Shown: positions 11,681 to 21,103 of the stretch, piece after piece | Position numbering within the stretch: the first letter of the stretch is position 1 | Layout: each line of letters starts with the position of its first letter | Assembly: GCA_001600875.1 (NCBI GenBank) | Contig: BCLD01000001.1 | Location: 1,430,070-1,494,069 of the forward strand | DNA: 64,000 nt | DNA from: Solicoccozyma terricola | Taxonomy: Eukaryota; Basidiomycota; Tremellomycetes; Filobasidiales; Piskurozymaceae | Direction of reading: 5' to 3' | Notes under the pieces: generated by a model | Told to the model about the DNA's origin: nothing | What the model saw: only the letters and a program-made list of their open reading frames with translations | Databases searched by the model: none | Translations under genes and position numbers: made by a program

Positions 11681-13707
11681 ATGTCACCCCCCACAAGACC
11701 ATCCGTTGTCCTTCCACACGCACTGAACATCCCTGCACTCCAAACGTGGGCCAAGAAACGCGTTGTGTTAGCTAGTGCTTCACCGCGGAGGAAGGAAATC
11801 CTCGAGGTTTCAGTCAGTTGCCCTTTCTTCATCTCTCAGGTCATTTTCCATTAGCTGACGTTCGTGGGCCGTGTACTACATGTACGCACGATCAGGGCTT
11901 GAGACCGGAGATTATACCATCAACTTTCGATGAAGATTTACCGAAAGCACCGTATAGTAATGCCTGGGGTGATTATACAGTTGCAACTGTGAGAGAATGG
12001 GGTCTGGCGGGTTACTGTCGTTGTCGGGTGTGGATTACTGATATCTTGTGGACCATACGTTACTCATGGTGTACAGGCCGGTGAAAAAGTCAATCCCCCT
12101 CTTCTCCAACCACCATCGCCAGCAGCTGACCAAAATCCCCCCTCCCCCCCCCCCCCCCCAAGGCTCTAGAAGTATACCAACGTCTCTTACTTGAGAACGA
12201 CCAAGACGCTCCAGAGCTTGTAATCAGTGGTGCGTGAATACCTCCATCACTGGTTATTACAAAACCCCCTGATTGCGTCGTTTTTTTTTGTATCAGCCGA
12301 TACGGTAGTACTCTTCCCGCCACAACAAGCATCTAGAGAATTATCATTCTCATCGGATGATACCTCGAGGATATTAGAAAAACCGATCGATAAAGATGAT
12401 CAGGTGAGGATTTCTCCGCCGCGGGAGGATATTTGAGAGATACGTAGTACTGATATTTTCCGCCGTCATTGATTATGAATGCGACGTTCCTGTTTTGTTC
12501 ATTCACTCGGTTCGTGTTGCGTATGATTGTGCCCCGGATTTCAACCAGTCGAGGAATTTGGAAGAAATGAATGGTAAAAAGTGTGAGGTTATTACAGGTG
12601 TCGTTATCGGTATGTCACGTTTTCCCTCGCATAATGTTGAGCGGGAAGGATCGTTGTTGATGACTGGCTGGTGATTTGGGGGTGGTGGTAGTGTATCCGA
12701 TTCTATCAGCGCCAGGTTACAAATTGCAGTATGTCGCTTCCCAGTCTCGTCCCTCCCCCTCCCCCCCTTCTCCTCCCTTCCTCCCCGTGAATCACCAGTT
12801 TGATCTTGTCTGCGTTCGCGTTATACGACAATTTCAGATCAATACAAGTATCAACACTCATCGAATTCGCAAACAACCCCGTAAGTCTCTACAGGAGAAC
12901 ACATTTTTTGAATCGGAAAGGTTTTTGATTGAATGTGATGGGTTGGTTGGACCTTTTTTTTTGTTTACAGCCGGAATTGATAAAAGCGTACGTGGAGAAT
13001 GGAGAGGGATTAGATCGTGCGGGTGGATTTGCGATTCAGGTTAGTCTTTCTTCCTTTCTTTTTTTTTTGGTTCAAGGAATGGTGGTTTCTGGTTGGGCTT
13101 GGTTTGGCTTGAAGACGTTGTGATTTTGTTTTGTTTGTTCCGTTTTTGACACGGATGCGATGGGAATACTGTTCTTCGACGAACGAAGATAAAGAAGGGA
13201 TGGGTGCCACACTACGTGCGCATAAAACAAAGGAATGAGTACACACTACGTTCGCAGGGCAAGGAAGCGATGAACGTTGGCTTTGCTCGCGAAAACAAGG
13301 GACTAAGTGCACCTTACGTTCTGGAATGAGTGCCACACTATGTTCGGAGTCGAAGGGAGAGGATGAATCGCTAGGGGAAGAGTGAATGCTCGCTATGCTC
13401 GCGAACACAAAAAGATAAAGGCTCGTTATTATGCTCCTCGCTATACTCGCAAAGACAAAGAGATGAATTCTCGCTTCGCTCGCGAAGACAGAAGAAATGG
13501 TTGCTCGCTTCGCTCGCAAAGACAGAAGAAATGAATACTCGCTTCGCTCGCGCTAACCCCCCCCTCCCCCCCACCCCCCCACAGGGCCTCGGCTCCCACC
13601 TGATCTCCTCCATCTCCGGCGACTACACCAACGTCGTTGGCTTCCCCTCCGCGCCGTTCTGGAGATGGATGAGTGATTTAATAGAGGATGATGCATTCGG
13701 GGAGTAG
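11681..13707 (+). CDS. Maf/ASMT-type nucleoside triphosphate pyrophosphatase
   Basis: House-cleaning pyrophosphatase that hydrolyses non-canonical or modified nucleoside triphosphates to monophosphates. The first exon carries the Maf signature VVLASASPRRKEIL. Later exons give GLRPEIIPSTFDEDLPK, the SADTVV metal/substrate region, ILEKPIDKDDQ, the acidic EPELIKAYVENGEGLDRAGGF-type segment (13,0 kb) and the terminal GLGSHLISSISGDYTNVVGFP. The start at 11681 precedes a short Pro-rich leader. There are at least six introns. One contains a poly(C) tract near 12140-12160. The last, 13040-13584, is 545 nt and filled with palindromic repeats, far longer than the others. The stop TAG is at 13705-13707. 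The family is certain; the middle exons are approximate. Confidence 0.92.
13186..13556. repeat. Degenerate palindromic CTCGCTTCGCTCGC repeat array inside the last Maf intron
   Basis: At least four good copies lie between 13385 and 13556 of a roughly 32-35 nt unit built on CTCGCTTCGCTCGCGAAGA followed by an A-rich spacer (CAGAAGAAATGAAT). More decayed forms with ACTACGTTCGCAG or TATGTTCGGAG occupy 13200-13380. The core is self-complementary (CGCGAAG against CTTCGCTCG). The array ends directly at the poly(C)-rich acceptor tract. The same core fills the first intron of the Shp1 gene at 36.6-37.0 kb. Confidence 0.85.
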
Positions 13708-14250
13708 AATTAAAAAGTCCTTTTAGCATATGTTATCACGAGTATTTCCCGNGNGNGNGGGGGGGGGGGGGGGGTTGGTTGATGCCGGCGGCAACGGAGA
13801 ACCGAGTTCGCTGCCCCGCCGCGTCCCCCGCGTGGAAGGAGAACGGTGTATCTCCGGGGAAATACAAGTCTCGGCTTGGGGGTGTGGGGGGAGAGGCACC
13901 CCAGGGGGACTGGGGCAACGGGGCCACGGCGTAGGACGAGAGGGGGCCAACAACGGGAGTATTACTGAGTGCGGCAACAAACGGTGTGCTCGGCTGCCGC
14001 GCCTGGCCTTGTGCTGTGCCGCCGGTTGGGCAGCGCACTTGGGAAGATGGTAAGGGGGATGAAAGAAGAGGTTCTCGATGGCGAGGGTCAGTTATCAAAC
14101 CATTACATTACCCAATCTCATCCACCAGTCGGAGACACTTAACATCTCTCCCGTACAACCCCCCCCCCCGTATTCCATCAATCTCAAATCTCAGCTGTTG
14201 GTATCTTTATCTCTTCGCACACCGAAATCCTAGTTCTTCGCCGCCGCCGC

Positions 14251-14281
<31 letters not shown>

Positions 14282-15061
14282 ACGGGGTGTTCCTCCTCGA
14301 GTTGTTATCTACCAGTCCCACTCCCCACACACCCACACCCACACCTCCGGCGGCAACGTATCTCCCTTCCTTCCTTTCAAAACCAAACATAACGCCGATA
14401 CGCACCGAGAGCGGTGGTTCAATACCCAAGAAATCAAAAAACGAAGGAGTCCCAAGTCGGCAGTTGGGAGGGGGCGGGGCCGCAAGGGACGAGATTTGCA
14501 AGGACTTGTTTTACGTTCGGTTTGGCCTTCAGTAGGGAAGGAAGAAGGAAGAGGAGGAGTAGACGACGATAAAAGAATCATATCGTTCGGTGTTTTCTCT
14601 CTCTCTCTCTGTCTCTCCGTCTACAGTTGATGAGACGGGACGAAAAAGAAAAAGCAGTACGAATTAAAACTTCGATTGATTATCAGGTAAGTGGAAGTGT
14701 GATGGTATGCTGTGGTGTGAGAGATGAGATGGAAGTGTCGTTGGTCGTTGTTGGGTGATGGTTTACGTTCTTCTTTTTCCCGTTTTTTTTTTTCGTGGTC
14801 TCCTGACGTTCCTCACGCTCTTCTTCTTCCCATCGAAAACGCCCTTAAAAAAACCCTCATATCGCATCGGAACGCAATGAAATGCAATTCCTAATCCCAT
14901 TCGTCAGACTGTCTTCTCCGACCTCGTCTCCCTTGTAATTCCCCCTCTTCGTTGTCGTGGTAACCTCTGAAAATCACCATCAACGAATCCAGTCGAATCG
15001 TAATCCCATAACTTACGTCCCGTCCACAATCTAGCGACACACGAACACAAAACATCAGTCG
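13708..15061. other. Intergenic region with ambiguous bases, a GC-rich island and GA/CT microsatellites
   Basis: Single N positions alternate with G at 13752-13758, followed by a G run. From about 13780 to 14055 the sequence is clearly more GC-rich than its flanks and has no gene-like frame. A (GA)n tract lies at about 14251-14278 and a (CT)n tract near 14598-14612. The CT tract is followed by CAG and a short A-rich segment ending in CAG before GTAAGT at about 14690, which could be a spliced 5' UTR exon of the transcription factor starting at 15062. That is inference; no protein is supported here. Confidence 0.5.
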
Positions 15062-18000
15062 ATGGGTGAACAATTAGAAGAAAAGAGAGATGAGGAAGGA
15101 AGAGTAGATGAAGTGGGTGGTGGTGGTGGACGAGATGAACGGGATGATGGAATTTCGGGGATTGAACCAATCGGTACCAACAACCACACTAACAACTACG
15201 AGGAACAATCACCTACTTTGGTATTACCTACGTTGATATCAAGTAATCAAGGTGATTTTCCTCGTGTTGATAGGGAGCGGGAAGATGAGGGTGGTGGTGG
15301 GATCAAGTCGGACCCCATAACATTCCACGACAACATCACCAATACATCTAACACCTCAAACTTCAACGAAGGCTCAACATCAATACCATCCAATACTTCC
15401 TCATATAACCAACATACCCCATCAACAACAACTACGACTACTACTACTGCTTCTATCGTAAATACAAAAGCAACTAAGATTATTGATATTTCTTCACTTT
15501 CATTCTCACATCCTCGTTCGAGAAAATCAAGTTTATATCTTCAAGAAGGACCTGGGAATGGGATATTTGAGGCTAACACCAACACCAACGCCGACGCCAA
15601 CACCAACACCAACCCGAACACCAACACCAACCCGAACACCAACACCAACCCGAACACCAACACCAACCCGAACACCAACACCAACCCGCCCAACCCCAAC
15701 GCAAGTGGAAGTGGAAGTCGCACAACAACACCACGAGGTAGTATTTCCGCAATACCCACAACAAGCGGTACATTACGTCCAACCCCACGAGCTTCACTCT
15801 CATACACCTACACATCTGGATCTTCAACCCCACTATCAACACCTCCTATATCGGGTGGTTTACCACCTGGAATTGGAGAAGGAAAGAGGTTTGGGTTGGA
15901 TTATACTACGAAAGGGAGGAAGAGGAAGAGGTTGGCGAAAGCTTGTAGTGCTTGTCATGTGAGTTTTGACCCCGGGAGACGAGAGAGGGGAAGAGGGGGG
16001 GGGGTTGGCAGTCGAGGTTTGGTAGTAGGTGATGGAAGGCCGTGTCATTCGAGGTACTGTTTTGGAAGCCCCTGTGTATATGCGGGGAATACTCTCGGGC
16101 ATTGCATGCATGGCGAGACGTATGATGTTTGTTGTCGACGATGGTCGAAATCCGATTCGAGTGTCTTTCATGGTTGGCTTGAAAGAGCAAAAATTGACGG
16201 GGATGTCGTTCGCTTTGGTGGGCATCGTCTGTCCGTCAGACCTTGGGGGGGAAGGGGGGGGGGGGGGGGAAATTCAATCGTCGAGAGTTCGGAGCGAGTC
16301 AGGATGAAACCGATGGTCACCGTGATAGTGCGATGAGTGTCTACCGTCTGGATCTGGTCGAACTTGAACCACATGTGGCGATGGTGGATGAAGACGGCGA
16401 GTTGGGTGATGTTCATTGAAGTGTTGGGAGGAACGTGCCTGCTAGAGGCATGGTATTTATGGCAATTTGGGTTTAGAAAGCAAAATGAATGGGTAATTGA
16501 TCGATCACAAGGGCGGTCTAGATATTGCGAGATTGTGATACCAGGCTGCTTGATATGGTGTACCCTCGTTTCCAAAGGGAATCCAGGGTATAGTGCTTCC
16601 CCGGATGTACGATATCGGTGATTCTCCTAAGCAAGGTCGTGCGAGCTAGCGTGTCGGTGTGGCTGGAGGAGGGAGCGAAGTCCGAGATACTCCTCTGTCT
16701 GGGCATATCGCAGGAGCGATGCAGGGTAGGACGGGTGCTTCGACACTGACCCTCCGAGTCGATCTAGAGGGACGAGGTTGGAGACAGCGGTCCTTCTCAA
16801 CTTCTCGACAACGAAAGAATGTCTGTGGACGTTGTCTGGATACTTTGACTTGACTTCAGACCAGCCCTCCAAAGGACATTCATTTGCTAATACCACAACA
16901 TGCTCGTTTCAATTCTACAGAAAAACAAGAGGCGATGTGATGGATTCGCTCCGTGCTCAAATTGGTAAGTATTCACCATATCCGTCTCGAAGATTGAGGC
17001 GATGTGCTCTGTGCTGATTACTTCAACGGTTTCACCAGCGAATTCTCTTCTCGCGAGTGCGTCTATGTCAACTCACTCGGTGAGGCCATTCCTCCGCCTC
17101 GAACACGGGAAGGTTCGATTTTGGCCAATGGTCAACAACCAGACGAGCACACGGACGTCGAAATGGAAGATTCCTCTCCAGTCCCTCGCAGACCTAGCGA
17201 CATACAAGACCCAGCGGTCCCGAAACCGCCGCCATCTGGGCCGCGCCCGTCTTGGTTCAGCATGGGCAGACCCGCAGCAATCGAGCACAATGCTGCAGCT
17301 GCACCTTCTCCCCTGTCACGACCACTGCATCCGCCTGCGGCGGAAGTCAGAGATGCCAATGCCTCGAGTGTGAGCCCGCATTGGGGTGGTCATCCAGTTG
17401 GTTCCGGTGGATTGAACAGCAATATAAACGACAATTTTGCCGAGAACCCACCCATGCCGTCCACATCCGAGGATACTTCGCACGGCCGTCCATCCGAGAG
17501 CGTCCTGTATGAAGAACGCGAACGAGAGAAACGATGGCGGCTCAAGGTGGTCGACCTCGTACTTGGTGATGATGCGCTTGTCGAGGAACTCCTTCACATC
17601 TTTCTCACGAAAGTACCGCCATACAACATGATGTTTCACCAGGCGACTTTCACTTACCGGAGGTTCACCGGCGAATCCGTTCCATGTCTCGTCTACATCA
17701 TGCTGGCAATCGCAGTACGATTCCTGGAACACCCACTTTTAGTACCATACGCTGAAGATCGCCGCAAGGATAGCAAACCGTTCCCATGTCATCTCAAGGG
17801 TGAGCCATTTGCGGACAAGGCGAAAACGGAGGTCGAGCTGTGGGTGAGATCGCACGCCGACATCGCCACCCTTGGACGACGTGCATCAGCCTGGGAACGC
17901 ACGGAGTGGGCAATGGCTATGTTCCTGATCAAGGAGTACGAGACGTGTATGGGAAGAGCAAGAATAGCGCTGTTTCATCAAGGTAAGGCATAGATGTTTT

Positions 18001-19967
18001 GTCCGACACTCAAAAGTAGTAGATAGCTGACTCCCCTGTGCTAAACAGACCTCGCCATCGATATGATGCGACCTGGCAATATCTCATACGCCCCGTATGT
18101 TTCACCACCAGGCACATCCAAGCTCGTAGTCATTGAAGCTGCAACCATGATTGAGGCACAAACCCGCACATTGTGGATGCTGTATCTCGGCGACTGCTGC
18201 TCTGCCGCGGTCAACGGCCGAGCGCGGCACCTCACGGATTCTGAGATGTCTGAGGTGATGCTGCCATTCGAGGAAGTTTCCTGGCAGCGATGGGGAGGCG
18301 TGAATTCTACTGCAAGAACCACCAGTCACTCCACCGCAGAGAGTCGATATGTAGGCATCGCCGCCGAACCTCTTAGCTCGGAGCGGGCGCGAAAGGACGG
18401 CGATGGCCTGGGAGAGTTGGCTCATGTTTTGCGAATCGTGGGTTCGGAGATCATTGTGAGGTGGTAGCTACTTCGATGCTCACAAGGACCGATTTGCAGA
18501 CTTCAATTTTCGCCGATATTATGGAGGTCTTCAATGCTGCTTCTTTGACACAGCAGCAGGACAGCCGACAAGCGGACGTCGCCCACTACGAAAATGCGCT
18601 CAAGGTGGGTTCTGTAGTCATCGGCGTCATCGTGCGCAATGTTGACCTTTCCACTCCCACCTCCGCAGAGCTGGGCGTTATCCCTACCAGTACATATGCG
18701 CTTCGACGAGAGCAACCTCCTCACTTGTCTCCAAAAGCTAAGCACTCCGGTACCATTCGTTTATACATCTGGGTGGTGTTACGCGTACATGCATGCTATG
18801 GCCGAATGCGGGATGTTCTACCTGCAAGCCGCTGCTGCGGCACTCGGTCAAGCGCCACTAGATGTCACGTCGCAAAAACAGGCTCAAGCAGTAGACAATT
18901 TGGGTGTGATATTGCAGAGCGTCGGCGATGTTGGACGCGCGGCACCATCAAGTCAGTCGAAGGCGGAAGCGAACTAGCAAGCGGCATGCTGATGGATGTT
19001 TACTATTGCAGTGCTCTTTCCACTGTTTGTAGTCACAAATTGGCAAGCAAACGCCGCCATTGATAAGTTTAGCAACTTCATCGCGCCTGCTGCTATCGAC
19101 ATCGACAGCAAACTTACGCAATGGTGGAACGAGGTGACTCTACTGTGGGGCGTCCAGAGAACCACATTCCTCCGTGAAGGATCCTATGGAAGATCCGGTT
19201 CAACCATCCAGGACACGTCTGGGTTGATGGATGATAGGCAGGTAGCCGGTGGTCCGATATCTCGCCAACGGCATCCACCTGGCTTTATTCGTCTCCCTCC
19301 GTATAACGCCTCGATGCCCGAACTTGCGCGCTCTACATCTTATTCACCTCATCGACTTAGTGATCTCTTGAACGAATCGTCTGCTCGCGATACTCCTCAT
19401 GACCGTCGACACCAGCTGATCCCACCTAGTTTCTCTTCTCAACCGGCCTCTCCATTGACTATGCAATCTCTTCTCCGCGAGGGCGAACCATTATCAAATA
19501 TTGCGTCGTCCTCTGGTCAATCTGGCAATAATTTCCGAACACCAGAAGATGGATATCGTTCGGCTGTTTCGTATAGCGGCGGCGCAGATGACCTCCTTCT
19601 CTCCAAACACAAGAGCTTGTCCTTTGATCGCCCTGCGTCGGGACAACACCAATCTCCTCGTCGTACTTCTCTACGATTTGAAGGTGGACGATCAACTTGG
19701 GCTCCTGAATTATCTCTCAGTCGTTTGGATCGATATCGAACTTCAACAACAACACAACCGTATCCACCACGTATGAGGAGCGCCTCGATCGCAGACCTTG
19801 TCTCATCGCAAAGTGATAGGTGGAGGGATACCGTATCGATTAGGACCACGACTGATATTGCGGTGGACAACCAGGGAAAGCAGTCTGGAGGTGCGGACGG
19901 TATAGAGGGGGGTGAGGGCTTCGCGGTGTTGTTGGATGCTGTTGAGGAGAGGACGAGAAAGTCATAA
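15062..19967 (+). CDS. Zn2Cys6 (binuclear zinc cluster) transcription factor with fungal-specific TF domain
   Basis: Predicted nuclear DNA-binding regulator. The long N-terminal region is Ser/Thr/Asn-rich and holds an Asn-Thr-Asn-Pro minisatellite. A basic stretch (GRKRKRLAK) leads into the cluster, which is complete only after splicing: CSACH from the first exon, KNKRRCDGFAPCSN from a 44-nt exon at 16921-16964, and C plus EFSSREC from 17039 on. Spacing is C-x2-C-x6-C-x5-C-x2-C-x6-C, the classical pattern. The intron at 15959-16920 is 962 nt, unusually long here. Downstream exons (17039-17982, from 18049, about 18494-18603, about 18668-18967, about 19012-19967) encode a helical regulatory region of the fungal_trans type (for example LWMLYLGDCCSAAVNGRARHL) and a Ser-rich tail. 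Target genes are unknown. Confidence 0.92.
15599..15688. repeat. 18-bp coding minisatellite (Asn-Thr-Asn-Thr-Asn-Pro)
   Basis: Five exact tandem copies of AACACCAACACCAACCCG, preceded by degenerate copies from about 15575, all in frame within the N-terminal region of the zinc-cluster factor. Length change would keep the frame because the unit is 18 bp. Confidence 0.95.
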
Positions 19968-20277
19968 CGACGAATGTGGATCATAATGGGACGAACGGTG
20001 CTGCTTGGCGAATATTTCTTGTATTGGTTGATGTCTCTCTCTTCTCGGCAGCTTTGTGACTGGGTTCCGATTTATGGTGAGATCTAAATGTCCAAAGGAA
20101 CAGCTAGATTGCAACCGAAATTCCATTTGCATACAAACGAAGCGTGACAACTAAAGCAGACTGTGCAAAGCTACCTAACATAGCGGTGCTTGCGATTACG
20201 GAGAGAAAGGATTCGCTGTCTATATATCTTGCCTTTCTCCACTCATTCCATCTCTAAGACAAGCCCAGTCCAAATCT
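19968..20277. other. Convergent intergenic region
   Basis: About 310 bases between the stop of the zinc-cluster factor (+) and the stop of VMA10 (-). It should hold the two 3' UTRs. No gene, repeat or RNA was seen. Confidence 0.6.
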
Positions 20278-20861
20278 TCATGACTCGATCTTCTTCAAAT
20301 TCCTATGCAAAACAGGCTCGCAATGCACGACCCTCTCCAAGATCTTGTCGATGACAGCTCCACGGTTGTTTTTGACCGAATCAGAGAGGGATTGGATCTG
20401 CTCTTTTGTGGAGCTGTCTATGGTTGATTGGGAGCTTGAGGTTTGGGATTTGTGCTATAGGTCAGGAGCATGTCAGCGGTGTGGAGAGGCGGTACCTCTT
20501 GGTGTACGATGCCCGCATCTGGCAGTTTCTCACATCCTTCTCGTATTCTACAAACTCCTTCTCTTTGGTGGCCCGGTAAGCTTCGATCTCCTTTGCAGCC
20601 TCAGATCGGGCATCCTTGAGCTTCTGCACTCGGTCTATGCAAGGGGTGGGCGCTCGGGTCAGCGTCTCATTACTCTTCGATTGCGAAGACTATTAGAGTA
20701 CACCTACACTGTCTCGCCTTCTGAACTACCTTGGAAGCCTCCTTCTCTGCTTCGAGCAACGTCTGGATACCTTGGGATTGGGAAGCGGCCTGCAACGTAA
20801 AAGGAGATGCCGGGGATGAGCTGCAGGTACGACCATAAGACTTCGCATGTGGACGCACCAT
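20278..20861 (-). CDS. VMA10: V-type ATPase peripheral stalk subunit G
   Basis: Subunit G pairs with subunit E in the peripheral stalk of the vacuolar H+-ATPase V1 sector. Exons fit exactly: 20861-20859, 20789-20708, 20634-20534 and 20454-20278, giving 120 residues, the normal family length. Exon 1 contributes only the ATG, followed by a 69-nt intron. The conserved N-terminal helix is intact: AASQSQGIQTLLEAEKEASK, KARQYRVQKLKDARSEAAKEI. The C-terminal part contains ILERVVHCEPVLHRNLK. The Tyr codon of ARQYR is split between exons 2 and 3. It is head-to-head with symplekin and shares a 242-bp promoter. Confidence 0.95.
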
Positions 20862-20950
20862 ACTGAGACGAGTCACTCGTGGTAGATGGTTCTGTACGTC
20901 GGGTTGATGGTGCTCTGAAGTGATCACTGTCACCGTCGATGCCATCCCCT

Positions 20951-20972
20951 CCCCCCCCCCCCCCCCCCCCCC
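20951..20972. repeat. Poly(C) run in the VMA10/symplekin divergent promoter
   Basis: Twenty-two C residues in the 242-bp interval between divergent start codons. Unlike most homopolymers of the window it is not in an intron. Its antisense G run creates a spurious open frame. Confidence 0.85.
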
Positions 20973-21002
20973 TCCTCCAGCCTCCGCCGTGTGCCCATTC
21001 GC

Positions 21003-21010
21003 CACGTGAC
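21003..21010. promoter_or_regulatory. CACGTGAC E-box-type site in the VMA10/symplekin divergent promoter
   Basis: The octamer CACGTGAC lies 142 bp upstream of the VMA10 ATG and 94 bp upstream of the symplekin ATG. It contains the CACGTG core bound by Cbf1-type bHLH factors in fungi; binding here is inferred. The same site recurs in at least six other promoters of the window. Confidence 0.5.
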
Positions 21011-21103
21011 CGCTCTGCGTCTTCGACAACATCCAACTCGCTCCTAGCCCTCCAATCCCCACCTAGCTCAAAGTCATCTCCCTCTTCCCCCGTCCACACC
21101 GCC

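Noticed and set aside
13186..13556. Repeat array resembling a CRISPR
   Set aside because: Repeats are degenerate, palindromic throughout, lack unique spacers of constant length, and lie inside an intron of a eukaryotic gene with no cas-like genes.
13986..14630. 214-codon plus-strand frame after the Maf gene
   Set aside because: Starts in the GC-rich island next to N positions and runs through GA and CT microsatellites as Arg-Glu repeats; likely noise over a 5' UTR.
15483..15962. Thr-Pro-Thr repeat frame opposite the transcription factor frame
   Set aside because: Alternative frame of the 18-bp minisatellite; the real frame continues into the zinc cluster.
15959..16920. Possible gene nested in the long zinc-cluster intron
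   Set aside because: Frames of 80-135 codons exist on both strands but none has a recognisable motif or intron-joined extension.
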